Notes: a model not told the origin generated them from the letters alone. A DNA stretch of 64,000 nt from Pseudomonadota bacterium (GCA_023390905.1 JAEWBY010000037.1:1-64000); one strand, 5' to 3'. Positions 34,785 through 45,287 are shown, counted from the stretch's first letter. Translations and numbers: made by a program.

Positions 34785-36001
34785 GTGGGCGCGTGCGGAA
34801 ACGCAGCGGCCATCGCAGGCGCCGGCCGTTGGCCATGGCGCTGCTGCTGGCGCTGGCATGTGCGGGGGCCACCGCGCACGCGCAGGAAACCGCGACCGCT
34901 TCACCCGAATCGCCGTCACCCGACATGGGTGCCGGCACCCGCAGCGGCCAGGACATCTACCGCGCGTTCCGCGAGGGATTGGCCGATCCGGAATGCGATG
35001 CCGATGCCAGCGCCGGACGATGGAAGAAGCAGTTCGCGCATGCGCCGGCACAACTGGCGCGCACGAGCGATGACGTGCTGCCGTTGTTCGGATACGTGGT
35101 GGATGCGCTGCGCGAAGCACAACTGCCCACCGAGTTCGCGCTGATCCCCTTCGTCGAGAGCGGCTATCGTCCGGGTGCGCGCAACAGCAGCGGACCCAGC
35201 GGGCTGTGGCAGTTCGTCGCCATCACGGCCCGCAACCATGGGGTCCCGATGCGCGCCGGCTACGACGGCCGGTTGTCGCCGGTGGATTCGACACGTGCGG
35301 CCATCCGCTATCTGAAGACGCTGCACGGGATGTTCGGCGGTGACTGGCGACTGACGGTCATGGCGTACAACGCTGGCGAATACCGCCTGCTCCAATCGCT
35401 GCGCCGTGCCGGCATGAATGCCTCCAATGCCGATCCTTCCCGCCTGCCCGGCCTCGCGCCGGTCACCCACGCCTACGTGCAGAAGCTGCACGCACTGGCC
35501 TGCATCTTCGAACAGGCCGATGATCGCGGGGAATGGCTCGATCGCCTGGACCGGCCCGTGCCGTTGCTGGCTGAGCATGAACTCCCCCGGCAAACGCCCA
35601 GCCTCGATCACTGGGCGCGCGATCAAGGGTACGACGCCGCATGGTTGAAGCGCATCAACCCGTCGCTGGCCAGCACGCTGCCGCGCCTGTCCGGCCCGAC
35701 TCGCGTGCTGGCGCCATCAACGCCGGCGGCCACCGCGCCTGCTTCGGCGGAACCGCTGACGATGGAAGCCATGGCCGACGCATTGACCGGCACCGGCGCA
35801 ACTCCGGAAGCCAACGGCAGCGCGGCGCGTGCTGAAGCAGGGCAACGCTCGCACACGGTCCGCAGCGGCGAATCCGCATGGACCATCGCCCGTCGCTACG
35901 GCCTTCGTCCGGCGCAACTGCTCGCACGCAACGGCCTGAAGGCCAACGCGATCCTGCGCCCCGGGATGCGGCTGCGCGTGGACGCGGGATTCGATCGATA
36001 A
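34781..36001 (+). CDS. mltD: MltD-like lytic transglycosylase with LysM
   Basis: A 406-residue exported murein hydrolase. A basic N-terminus and hydrophobic helix end in AHAQ (signal peptidase I type, no lipobox, unlike E. coli MltD which is a lipoprotein). The SLT domain has the catalytic Glu126 in PFVESGY, then SSGPSGLWQF and VMAYNAGEYRL. One LysM repeat closes the protein (SHTVRSGESAWTIARRYG, about 357-402); E. coli has two. The start overlaps gloB as ATGA, as in the E. coli mltD-gloB pair though in the opposite order. Confidence 0.93.
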   Translation: MSGRVRKRSGHRRRRPLAMALLLALACAGATAHAQETATASPESPSPDMGAGTRSGQDIYRAFREGLADPECDADASAGRWKKQFAHAPAQLARTSDDVLPLFGYVVDALREAQLPTEFALIPFVESGYRPGARNSSGPSGLWQFVAITARNHGVPMRAGYDGRLSPVDSTRAAIRYLKTLHGMFGGDWRLTVMAYNAGEYRLLQSLRRAGMNASNADPSRLPGLAPVTHAYVQKLHALACIFEQADDRGEWLDRLDRPVPLLAEHELPRQTPSLDHWARDQGYDAAWLKRINPSLASTLPRLSGPTRVLAPSTPAATAPASAEPLTMEAMADALTGTGATPEANGSAARAEAGQRSHTVRSGESAWTIARRYGLRPAQLLARNGLKANAILRPGMRLRVDAGFDR

Positions 36002-36026
36002 AAAAAGCCCGGCGGTTGCCGGGCTT
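36001..36026. terminator. Terminator between mltD and ppiD
   Basis: Perfect 9-bp stem AAGCCCGGC/GCCGGGCTT with a 4-nt loop. The run of T is on the minus strand (six A at 36001-36006), so it serves ppiD best, but lies directly after the mltD stop too. Confidence 0.85.
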
Positions 36027-36050
36027 CTGATGCTGATCCGCGCGGGGGGA

Positions 36051-38027
36051 TCAGAGGCGCTCTTCCATCACCTGCACCTTGAACTGCTTGCGCATCGCAT
36101 CGACGAATGCCTGCGAGGACATTCCACCGGCAAGCTGGATCAGTTGCTGCTTCATGCCCTCACGCTGATCGGCCGGCACCTTGCTCAGATCGCCGTCGCT
36201 GACCTTGGTCACCGCGAAGACCGCATACGCACCATTGCCCAGCGCGATGCGACCCGGCGAAGCCTTGCCCTCGGCCGGGCGCGCCACGGCGAAGATTGCT
36301 TCGTTGCCCTGCGGGGTGGGCACCGGCATGCCGCGCGGCATCGCCGGCATTTCGTTGAACTGCAGCTTCTGCGCGCTGGCGATGTCCTTCAGCGACTCGC
36401 CCTTGGCGATGCGCGCCACCATGGCGTCGGCGGCAGCGACGGCGGCCTTCTCCCGGCGATCGGCACGGATGGCGGCAATCACCGCATCCCGCACCTGGGC
36501 CAGCGGCTGCGGCTGCACCGGTGTATGGCCGGTGACGCGGATGACGACGCTGTGGTTCGGCGCGATTTCGATTGCGTCACTGGCGGTGCCGTCCTGGATC
36601 AGGTTTTCCGAGAACGCGTTGCGCAGTACGGCCGGGTTGGCGAGCACGCCGCCGGCGGTCGCGCGCGAGAACGGGCCGGCCTTCTGCAACGGCAGGTTCA
36701 CCGCCTTGGCCGCGCCCTCCAGCGAGGTGGGATTCTTCAGCGTTTCGTTGATCAGGCGACCGGCCAGTTCGTTGTAGGCCCGGTCGGCATCCGTCGTGGC
36801 CTGCTCGCGCGCGAGTTCGTCGCGCACTTCCTCGAACGTCTTGCCGTGGCCGGGTTGCACCTGTTCCAGCTTCAGCACGTGATAGCCGAAGTCGGTCTTG
36901 ACCGGCCCCCGGATCTCGCCGGGCTGCATGGTGAACGCGGCATCCTCGAACGGCTTGACCATCGAACCGTCACGCGCGAACGCCGGCAACGCGCCGCCAC
37001 TGTCCTTCGAACCCGGATCTTCGGAATTGGCGCGCGCCAGCGCGGCGAAATCGGCACCCTTGCGTGCCTGTTCCGCGAGCGCCCTGGCCTTGTCCTCGGC
37101 CTTCTTCAGCGTCGCTGCGTCAGCATCGGCGGGCGCCGCGATCAGGATGTGCGCGACCACGCGTTGTTCCGGTGCGACGAAACGGCTCTTCTCCGTTTCA
37201 TAGCGCTTGCGCAGCGCGGCTTCATCGGTCGGAGCACCGCTGGAAAGATTGGCGCCGTTGACCTCGATGTATTCGAGCGTCACCGTTTCCGGCTGCTGGT
37301 ATTGGCTCTTGTGCGTGTCGTACCACTTCTTGATGTCCGCATCACTCACCGGCGCGGCGTCTTCCGCCGTTTGGGGCATCAGCGCAATCGTCACGTCGCG
37401 TGTCTGCAGCAGCAGCTTGAACAGGCGATCCACTTCCTTCGCGGTCACGAAATCGGACGTGGCGATGCCTTCCGGCAACACCATCATCTTCAGGCGCTCG
37501 CGCTCGCGTTCCTCGAACTTCAGCGGCGTCAGCGCCGGCACCTGCGAAGCCAGCAGCAACTGGTAACGTTCGGCGTTGAACTTGCCTTCGACCTGGAAGG
37601 CCGGCTCGGACGCAATCGCCTCGCGCACCGCAGCATCGCCAATCACGACACCGGCGCGATCGGATGCCAGTTCGAGCACGCGCTGGCTGATCAATTGCTC
37701 GAGGATCCTGAGCTTGTTTTCCTTGCTCTCGAATTCGCGCGCGTCGAAGTTCTCGCCCGCGACCTGGCGCTGCTGCTGGCGCGCGTTCTCGAACGCCGTA
37801 CGGAATTCATCGACGGTGACTTCCTTGCGCTGCCACAGCCGCGACATCGGCCACCAGTGCGGAGCGGACTTCCACCAGGTCGGCGGAGCCTCGACCGTCG
37901 CCACATCATTGGCCGTGCCGCCGGTCATGTACTCGTTCACGCCAACGAAGGCGAACGGAATGATCAGCAAGCCCAGGATGAGAGTGGCGATCCACCCGGA
38001 CGTTTTTTCGCGGAGTGTCTGCAGCAT
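36051..38027 (-). CDS. ppiD: Periplasmic folding chaperone PpiD
   Basis: A 658-residue inner-membrane anchored chaperone that meets proteins leaving the Sec translocon. One membrane helix (about 12-33, WIATLILGLLIIPFAFVGV) precedes a SurA-like N domain and one parvulin PPIase domain (about 286-388: VVAHILIAAP, EDPGSKDSGGALPAF, GYHVLKLEQV). The architecture and length match PpiD. It ends the tig-clpP-clpX-lon-hupB neighbourhood; two tRNA genes intervene. Confidence 0.95.
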   Translation of the reverse strand: MLQTLREKTSGWIATLILGLLIIPFAFVGVNEYMTGGTANDVATVEAPPTWWKSAPHWWPMSRLWQRKEVTVDEFRTAFENARQQQRQVAGENFDAREFESKENKLRILEQLISQRVLELASDRAGVVIGDAAVREAIASEPAFQVEGKFNAERYQLLLASQVPALTPLKFEERERERLKMMVLPEGIATSDFVTAKEVDRLFKLLLQTRDVTIALMPQTAEDAAPVSDADIKKWYDTHKSQYQQPETVTLEYIEVNGANLSSGAPTDEAALRKRYETEKSRFVAPEQRVVAHILIAAPADADAATLKKAEDKARALAEQARKGADFAALARANSEDPGSKDSGGALPAFARDGSMVKPFEDAAFTMQPGEIRGPVKTDFGYHVLKLEQVQPGHGKTFEEVRDELAREQATTDADRAYNELAGRLINETLKNPTSLEGAAKAVNLPLQKAGPFSRATAGGVLANPAVLRNAFSENLIQDGTASDAIEIAPNHSVVIRVTGHTPVQPQPLAQVRDAVIAAIRADRREKAAVAAADAMVARIAKGESLKDIASAQKLQFNEMPAMPRGMPVPTPQGNEAIFAVARPAEGKASPGRIALGNGAYAVFAVTKVSDGDLSKVPADQREGMKQQLIQLAGGMSSQAFVDAMRKQFKVQVMEERL

Positions 38028-38130
38028 CGAAGTACGGCCCGATTTCGTTTAGCCCGGCAGTTTACCGTGCTTCCGCCCGCTTGGCTCGAAGCCGGCCGAT
38101 GCGAGCCGATACGGGAGAATTGCGGGCACG

Positions 38131-38160
38131 GAAAAAGAAAAAGCCCGCTTTCGCGGGCTT
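38131..38160 (-). terminator. Terminator after tRNA-Asp
   Basis: Perfect 8-bp stem AAGCCCGC/GCGGGCTT with loop TTTC; on the minus strand it is followed by TTTCTTTTTCC. It ends the tRNA-Val/tRNA-Asp transcript before ppiD. Confidence 0.88.
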
Positions 38161-38170
38161 CTTCAATGAT

Positions 38171-38247
38171 TGGCGGAGTGGACGGGACTCGAACCCGCGA
38201 CCTCCGGCGTGACAGGCCAGCATTCTAACCGACTGAACTACCACTCC
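38171..38247 (-). tRNA. tRNA-Asp (GTC)
   Basis: 77 nt with encoded CCA. Acceptor GGAGTGG/CCACTCC, anticodon loop CTGTCAC gives GTC, T-loop GTTCGAGTC. Downstream of tRNA-Val. Confidence 0.96.
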
Positions 38248-38332
38248 GCGCTGAGACAGCTATTGTAAGGTGGAATCTGCCATTTGCGCTAGAGGCCACC
38301 GAACAAAATTTTTCTTCGCATCGCCACCGAGG

Positions 38333-38407
38333 TGGTGGGTGCTGAGGGTTTCGAACCCCCGACCCTCGCCTTGTAAGGGCGACGCTCTACCGCTGAGCTA
38401 AGCACCC
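38333..38407 (-). tRNA. tRNA-Val (TAC)
   Basis: 75 nt with encoded CCA. Acceptor GGGTGCT/AGCACCC; anticodon stem-loop CGCCCTTACAAGGCG gives TAC. It lies 32 bp after hupB, so it may be co-transcribed with it. Confidence 0.96.
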
Positions 38408-38439
38408 GATCCGGCACCGCAGTGACGGCAGCGAGCCAA

Positions 38440-38712
38440 TTAGTTTACGGCATCCTTCAGGGCTTTGCCAGCCTTGAACGCGGGGTTCTTCGACGCCTTG
38501 ATCTTGATCGTGTCGCCGGTCTTCGGATTGCGACCGGTACGCGCGGCGCGCTTGCGCACCTGGAAAGTACCGAAGCCCACCAGGGTCACGGTGTCGCCCT
38601 TCTTGAGGGTCTTGGTGATGGCGGAGATCACGGCGTCGACAGCGCGACCGGCTTCGGCCTTGGACATCTCGGCTTCGTCGGCGACGGCGTCGATCAACTC
38701 GGTTTTGTTCAT
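38440..38712 (-). CDS. hupB: DNA-binding protein HU-beta
   Basis: A 90-residue histone-like protein that bends and compacts DNA. MNKTELIDAVA, VGFGTFQVRKRAARTGRNP and GKALKDAVN are typical HU segments, with the DNA-inserting proline in GRNP. A good ribosome-binding site (AAAGGAG) precedes the start. It follows lon, the conserved clpX-lon-hupB order, but has its own promoter and a 125-nt leader. Confidence 0.98.
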   Translation of the reverse strand: MNKTELIDAVADEAEMSKAEAGRAVDAVISAITKTLKKGDTVTLVGFGTFQVRKRAARTGRNPKTGDTIKIKASKNPAFKAGKALKDAVN

Positions 38713-38840
38713 TTAGGAAACTCCTTTTGCGGAACATCCGCGGAATGTGTAACCGGAGTGCGGGAACCGTTCGTCCCTCTGCAATTTCCGGTCGGCTTCC
38801 TCGAGCATTCGCTGCGTGAGCGAGCGTCGCGGGTGACGTC

Positions 38841-38870
38841 GTTATACCAGCGCCGTGCAGCGCCACGCAA
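38841..38870 (-). promoter_or_regulatory. Promoter for hupB
   Basis: On the minus strand TATAAC (5 of 6) is preceded by 18 bp and a weak -35 TTGCGT. It lies about 130 bp upstream of the hupB start within the 218-bp lon-hupB gap. The rest of the gap is a leader without an obvious ORF. Confidence 0.5.
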
Positions 38871-38930
38871 GCCGGAAGCCCAATAATGGCGCGGGTTTCC
38901 GGCGATCCGGCGGTGCTGCGCGCAGCGGTT

Positions 38931-41393
38931 TCAGTGCTTGACGTCGGGATGTTCCGATGACTTGCGGCGTGCAGGGACCCGACGCGTCTTGCCGCCAGCA
39001 GGCGCAGCGCTCGCGGGCGCGAGCGGACGTTCGAGCGCCAGATCGAGCACCTCGTCGATCCAGCGCACCGGCACGATCTTCAGGCCGTCGGTGACGTTGG
39101 CGGGAATGTCGGCCAGATCCTTGCGGTTCTCCTCCGGAATGATCACGGTGGTGATGCCGCCGCGCAGCGCCGCCAACAGTTTTTCCTTCAGGCCGCCGAT
39201 CGCCGACACGCGTCCGCGCAACGTGATCTCACCGGTCATCGCCACGTCCGCGCGCACGGGCGTGCGCGTCAACGTGGACACCAGCGCCGTCACCATCGCA
39301 ATGCCCGCGCTCGGGCCGTCCTTCGGTGTCGCGCCATCGGGCACATGCAGGTGGACGTCGTGCTTCTGCAGGTATTCCGGATCGATGCCGAGCGCCGTGG
39401 CGCGCGCCCGCACCACCGACAGCGCGGCGGCGGCCGATTCCTTCATGACATCACCGAGCTGGCCGGTCAGCGTCATCGCGCCCTTGCCCGGGACGAGCGC
39501 GACCTCAATCTGCAATAGATCGCCACCGACTTCCGTCCACGCCAGTCCGGTCACCAGACCGATCTCGTTCTGCTCTTCGGCGCGGCCGAAATCGAAACGG
39601 CGCACGCCCAGATACTTGTCGAGATTCTTAGAAGACACCGTGACCAGCGCTTTGGACTTGCGCGCGGTTTTTTTCGCGGCTTTCTTAGCTGGCTGCGGAC
39701 CGGCGAGGGCGATCTCCTTCACCACCTTGCGGCAGATCTTGGCGATCTCGCGTTCCAGATTGCGCACGCCGGATTCGCGCGTGTAGAAGCGCACGACATC
39801 GCGGATCGCATCTTCTTCGATCGCCAGTTCCGCCTGCGCCAGTCCGTTCGCCTTGAGCTGCTTGGGCAGCAGATAACGCTGCGCGATGTTGAGCTTTTCA
39901 TCCTCGGTGTAGCCGGGGATGCGGATGACTTCCATGCGGTCGAGCAACGGACCGGGGATGTTCAGCGAATTCGAGGTGGCGACGAACATGACCTCGGACA
40001 GATCGAGATCCACTTCCAGGTAATGATCGTTGAAGGCGCTGTTCTGCTCCGGATCCAGCACTTCCAGCAACGCCGACGACGGATCGCCGCGGAAGTCCAT
40101 CGACATCTTGTCGATTTCGTCCAGCACGAACAGCGGATTCTTGCTGCCGGTCTTGTTGAGGTTCTGCACGATGCGGCCGGGCATCGAACCGACGTACGTG
40201 CGGCGATGGCCGCGAATCTCGGCCTCGTCACGCACGCCGCCCAGCGACATGCGGACGAACTTGCGGTTGGTCGCCTTGGCGATCGACTGGCCGAGCGAGG
40301 TCTTGCCCACGCCGGGCGGGCCGACCAGGCACAGGATCGGCCCGCGCATCTTCTGCACGCGCGACTGCACGGCGAGGTATTCGAGGATGCGATCCTTGAC
40401 CTTCTCCAGACCGTAATGATCGGCGTCGAGCGTTTCCTGCGCGACCTTCAGATCCTTGCGGACCTTGGTGCGCTTCTTCCAGGGCACGCCCAGCAGCCAG
40501 TCCAGATAATTGCGCACGACCGCCGCTTCGGCCGACATCGGCGACATCTGCTTGAGCTTGTTGAGTTCGTTCCTGGCCTTGGTTTCGACGGCCTTCGGCA
40601 TGCCGGCTTCGGCAATCCTGCGCGCCAGTTCCTCCTGCTCGTTCGGCGCATCGTCCAGTTCACCCAGTTCCTTCTGGATGGCCTTCATCTGCTCGTTGAG
40701 GTAGTACTCGCGCTGGCTCTTTTCCATCTGCGACTTGACGCGGCCGCGGATGCGCTTTTCCAGTTGCTGCACATCGATTTCGCCATCGACGAAACCCACC
40801 AGCAGTTCAAGGCGCGCGCCGATTTCCAGGGTTTCCAGCAGGCGCTGCTTGTCGCTCAGGCGCACGCCCAGGTGGGCGGCGATGGTGTCCGCCAGCCGCC
40901 CGGGTTCATCGATGCCCGCCAGCGTCTGCAGCAGTTCGGGCGGCAACTTGCGATTGGTCTTGACGTACTGTTCGAACAGGCTCATCAGCGAGCGTGCGAC
41001 GGCTTCGATCTCGCGCGACTCGCGGCCTTCGGTGGATTCGGTCTCCTCGCCCTCGCCATACAGCGAGCCGTCGCGCTCGACGATGTTCGACACCTTCACT
41101 CGCGCGACGCCTTCGACCAGCACCTTGATCGTCCCATCGGGCAGCTTCAGCAATTGCAGCACCTGCGCGAGCGTGCCGATGCCATACAGATCGGCGGCGG
41201 TCGGATCATCGGTCTCGGCGGATTTCTGGGCGAGCAGGAGGATCCGCTTGTCCGAGTCCATCGCCTGTTCCAGCGCGCGCATCGACTTGTCGCGCCCGAC
41301 GAACAGCGGGATGACCATGTGGGGGAACACCACGACGTCACGCAGCGGCAGAACCGGCAGGTCGAGGGTGGGGGCGGCGGTACGACGGGGCAT
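38931..41393 (-). CDS. lon: ATP-dependent protease Lon
   Basis: An 820-residue soluble AAA+ protease that degrades damaged and regulatory proteins. The N domain starts PVLPLRDVVVFPHMVIPLF; Walker A is GPPGVGKT; the catalytic dyad is S695 (KDGPSAG) and K738 (GGLKEK). Between the AAA+ and protease domains, at about residues 565-583, there is a Lys/Ala-rich insert (PAKKAAKKTARKSK) encoded with many AAA codons and an A7 run (39668-39674 as T on plus). The start at 41393 fits the family; a further open stretch upstream contains the promoter and terminator. Confidence 0.97.
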   Translation of the reverse strand: MPRRTAAPTLDLPVLPLRDVVVFPHMVIPLFVGRDKSMRALEQAMDSDKRILLLAQKSAETDDPTAADLYGIGTLAQVLQLLKLPDGTIKVLVEGVARVKVSNIVERDGSLYGEGEETESTEGRESREIEAVARSLMSLFEQYVKTNRKLPPELLQTLAGIDEPGRLADTIAAHLGVRLSDKQRLLETLEIGARLELLVGFVDGEIDVQQLEKRIRGRVKSQMEKSQREYYLNEQMKAIQKELGELDDAPNEQEELARRIAEAGMPKAVETKARNELNKLKQMSPMSAEAAVVRNYLDWLLGVPWKKRTKVRKDLKVAQETLDADHYGLEKVKDRILEYLAVQSRVQKMRGPILCLVGPPGVGKTSLGQSIAKATNRKFVRMSLGGVRDEAEIRGHRRTYVGSMPGRIVQNLNKTGSKNPLFVLDEIDKMSMDFRGDPSSALLEVLDPEQNSAFNDHYLEVDLDLSEVMFVATSNSLNIPGPLLDRMEVIRIPGYTEDEKLNIAQRYLLPKQLKANGLAQAELAIEEDAIRDVVRFYTRESGVRNLEREIAKICRKVVKEIALAGPQPAKKAAKKTARKSKALVTVSSKNLDKYLGVRRFDFGRAEEQNEIGLVTGLAWTEVGGDLLQIEVALVPGKGAMTLTGQLGDVMKESAAAALSVVRARATALGIDPEYLQKHDVHLHVPDGATPKDGPSAGIAMVTALVSTLTRTPVRADVAMTGEITLRGRVSAIGGLKEKLLAALRGGITTVIIPEENRKDLADIPANVTDGLKIVPVRWIDEVLDLALERPLAPASAAPAGGKTRRVPARRKSSEHPDVKH

Positions 41394-41426
41394 GGGGGCT
41401 CCAGCGAAAAGCAGAAAAACAGGGGC

Positions 41427-41461
41427 GAAAAACGCCAATGGCCCCGTTATGGGGCCATTGG
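41427..41461 (-). terminator. Terminator after clpX
   Basis: Perfect 11-bp stem CCAATGGCCCC/GGGGCCATTGG with a 5-nt loop; on the minus strand it is followed by CG and five T. It lies 70 bp after the clpX stop and 34 bp before the lon start. Confidence 0.88.
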
Positions 41462-41475
41462 AGAAAGGATGCAAG
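41447..41475 (-). promoter_or_regulatory. Candidate sigma32 heat-shock promoter for lon
   Basis: On the minus strand, CTTGCAT (-35, consensus CTTGAAA) is followed after 14 bp by CCCCATAA (-10, consensus CCCCATNT). The -10 lies inside the loop and arm of the clpX terminator, so initiation would begin just past it, about 45 nt before the lon ATG. Lon is heat-shock controlled in many proteobacteria. Confidence 0.55.
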
Positions 41476-41530
41476 TGCGGACCGTAAACGCCTTGGAAAT
41501 CAGCCGTTTAGCCTTAACGGACGGAACCGT

Positions 41531-42814
<1,284 letters not shown>

Positions 42815-42943
42815 GCTTCGGTTACTCGGTCACCCGCCCGCCAAGCGGGCCTTGCGTTCGGAGAATAACACACGGCTCCGGCGTGTCAGCCGGCTCCGTG
42901 GAGGGGGATTTCGAACGCGGCAAAGGCTTGCCGCGCCGAGCTT

Positions 42944-43570
42944 TTACGCCGGCTGGATGGTCTCGTCAGGGCGGCGTTCCAGCACCTGATCGACCAGGCC
43001 ATACGCCTGCGCGTCGAGGGCGCTCTTGAAATTGTCGCGTTCGGTGTCGCGCTCGATCGTCTGCAGCGCCTGGCCGGTGTGCTTGGCCAGAATTTCGTTC
43101 AGGCGCGCGCGCAGCGACAGGATTTCGCGGGCATGGATGTCGATGTCCGTAGCCTGGCCCTGGAAGCCGCCGAGCGGCTGGTGGATCATCACGCGCGAAT
43201 TCGGCAGCGCATAACGCTTGCCCTTGGCGCCGGCGGCGAGCAGCAGCGCGCCCATCGAGGCGGCCTGGCCCACGCAGACGGTACTCACGTCCGGCTTGAT
43301 GTACTGCATGGTGTCGTAGATCGCCATGCCGGCGGTCACCACGCCACCGGGCGAGTTGATGTAGAGGCTGATGTCCTTTTCCGGGTTCTCGGCCTCGAGG
43401 AACAGCATCTGCGCCACGATCACGTTGGCGACCTGGTCGTCCACCCCGCCCACCAGGAAAATCATCCGCTCCTTGAGCAGGCGCGAGTAGATGTCGTACG
43501 CGCGCTCGCCGCGGCTGGTCTGTTCGACCACCATCGGCACCAGGTTCAAGGCTTTGGTTTCAATGCTCAT
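42944..43570 (-). CDS. clpP: ClpP protease subunit
   Basis: A 208-residue serine peptidase forming the ClpXP/ClpAP chamber. The triad is S105 (GQAASMGA), H130 (MIHQPLGG) and D179 (DTERDN). The first residues (MSIETKALNLVPMVVEQTSRGER) likely include a short propeptide. It follows tig by 90 bp, a gap with an 8-bp hairpin. Confidence 0.98.
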   Translation of the reverse strand: MSIETKALNLVPMVVEQTSRGERAYDIYSRLLKERMIFLVGGVDDQVANVIVAQMLFLEAENPEKDISLYINSPGGVVTAGMAIYDTMQYIKPDVSTVCVGQAASMGALLLAAGAKGKRYALPNSRVMIHQPLGGFQGQATDIDIHAREILSLRARLNEILAKHTGQALQTIERDTERDNFKSALDAQAYGLVDQVLERRPDETIQPA

Positions 43571-43599
43571 CGGCTATTCGCGCCCTAGATTCGTGGAGA

Positions 43600-43623
43600 G
43601 GTCCGGCCAAGGATAGCCGGACC
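43600..43623 (-). other. Hairpin in the tig-clpP gap
   Basis: Perfect 8-bp stem GGTCCGGC/GCCGGACC with an 8-nt loop, 30 bp upstream of the clpP start, without a T run. It could be an mRNA stabiliser or processing site between tig and clpP. Confidence 0.4.
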
Positions 43624-43660
43624 GGGACGGGCTGGGGCCGGACAGACCCTGCCGAACCGC

Positions 43661-44953
43661 TTAGTTCCGGATGGCTTCCTGGAAGCTGAGCGCCTTCTCC
43701 GTGTGCTGGGCGCGCTCGGCGATCCAGTCGATCACCTGCTCTTCCATCACGCGGGACTGCAGCCCACCCATCAACTGGGGATCGTTGCGGTACAACTCAA
43801 TGACCTGTTCCGGCTCTTCGTAGGTCGAAGCGATCAGACGCAGCGTTTCGTTCAGGCGCTTGGAATCCAGGCGCAACTGGTTGCGACGGGCGACCTCGCC
43901 CACGAGCAACCCGACGAGCACGCGCTTGCGCGCCGCGTCCATGAAACCTTCGTGCGCATTGGCCGGAATCTGCATCTGCTGGCCGTTGCGCGCCGCCTGT
44001 TCGGCCGTCTGCTGGACCATCGCGCGGGCTTCGCCCTCGACCAGGCGCGGCGGCATTTCCACGTGCGCGTAGGCGGCGATCAGCTGTTCACCCACTTCGC
44101 GACGCAGGCGGCCCATCAGCGCGCCCTTGAGTTCGCGCTCCAGATTGCTGCGGATATCACGGCGGAACTGCTCGGCATCGCCGCTCTTCACGCCGAAGCT
44201 CTTGATGAAGTCCTTGTCCACCGCCGGCAGCACGGATTCGGCCACTTCGGTGACCTTGACGTGCACGTCGACCTTGCGACCGGCCAGTTGCGGCACGCGC
44301 CAGTCAGCCGGGAACTCGACCGCGATGGTCTTTTCCTCGCCCGCGGCCAAGCCGATCAGGCCCTTCTCGATTTCGGGGAACATCACGCCCGAACCGATCA
44401 ACGTGGCGCCCTTTTCCACGCCTTCTGCGGGCAGACGCTCGTCACCGGCCTGCGACCAGGTTTCCAGTTCGACGCGATCCCCCTCCTTGGCGCCGCGCTG
44501 CACGATTTCGAACGTGCGACGCTGCATGCGCAGGTTCTCGACCATCTGGTCGATGTCGCTCTCGGCGACTTCCGCGGTGTGGCGGATCACGTTGAGCTTG
44601 GCGACATCGATTTCGCCGAAGTCCGGCACCACTTCAAACGTGGCGATGAAGTCGAGTTCGCCCTCGCCGTTCTTCTCGATGCGCGGATTGCCGGCCAGCT
44701 GCAGTTCGTTCTCGCGCACCGCGTTGTTGAACGTCTCGCGCAGCAGGCCGTCCAGTGCTTCGGCGCGGACCTGCGGACCGAAACGCTGCTCGATCACCTT
44801 GGTCGGTACCTTGCCGGGGCGGAAACCCTTGATGCGCGCCGTACGCGCGATTTCGCGCAGGCGGCCGCCGATGTGGGTGTCCAGACGCTCAGCCGGCAGG
44901 CTGAAGGTCATGCGGCGCTCGAGATTGCCGACCGATTCGACCGAAACTTGCAT
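43661..44953 (-). CDS. tig: Trigger factor
   Basis: A 430-residue ribosome-bound chaperone and peptidyl-prolyl isomerase. The ribosome-binding signature GFRPGKVP is at residues 43-50; the FKBP-type domain is in the middle (GDRVELETWSQ to AGEEKTIAVEFP) and the helical arms make up the C-terminal part. The start MQVSVESVGNLER at 44953 matches the family; an open stretch upstream is the leader. First protein gene of the tig-clpP-clpX-lon block. Confidence 0.97.
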   Translation of the reverse strand: MQVSVESVGNLERRMTFSLPAERLDTHIGGRLREIARTARIKGFRPGKVPTKVIEQRFGPQVRAEALDGLLRETFNNAVRENELQLAGNPRIEKNGEGELDFIATFEVVPDFGEIDVAKLNVIRHTAEVAESDIDQMVENLRMQRRTFEIVQRGAKEGDRVELETWSQAGDERLPAEGVEKGATLIGSGVMFPEIEKGLIGLAAGEEKTIAVEFPADWRVPQLAGRKVDVHVKVTEVAESVLPAVDKDFIKSFGVKSGDAEQFRRDIRSNLERELKGALMGRLRREVGEQLIAAYAHVEMPPRLVEGEARAMVQQTAEQAARNGQQMQIPANAHEGFMDAARKRVLVGLLVGEVARRNQLRLDSKRLNETLRLIASTYEEPEQVIELYRNDPQLMGGLQSRVMEEQVIDWIAERAQHTEKALSFQEAIRN

Positions 44954-45161
44954 GTTCACTGACTCCTGCCACCCCGGTCCCTGCCGGAGCTTGACGTTGA
45001 TGAATTCGGGTCGCCGCCTGCGCACGTCGGTGCCGGCCAGCGGAACGCGATAGTGTCGCTGATTCCTGCCCGGCCTGCCAGCGCCGCGGCTGCGGTCTGC
45101 ATGGAATACCGCCGATGCGGCGCCGGTGCTGCGCCGTTCCCCTCCCCGGGGCCGACGTGAA

Positions 45162-45246
45162 TGGTGCGAAAGGAGGGACTCGAACCCTCACGGGGTTACC
45201 CGCTGGAACCTAAATCCAGTGCGTCTACCAATTCCGCCACTTTCGC
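45162..45246 (-). tRNA. tRNA-Leu (TAG)
   Basis: 85 nt with encoded CCA and a long variable arm. The anticodon stem-loop CTGGATTTAGGTTCCAG gives TAG. Between tRNA-Lys and tig, after a terminator. Confidence 0.95.
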
Positions 45247-45287
45247 ATGCCGGCATTCTAACCAGTGGCCGGCGCTTCCGCGCCGGC

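Noticed and set aside
36030..38228. A 732-codon open frame antisense to ppiD
   Set aside because: Same codon-bias shadow; it also runs through a terminator and into tRNA-Asp.
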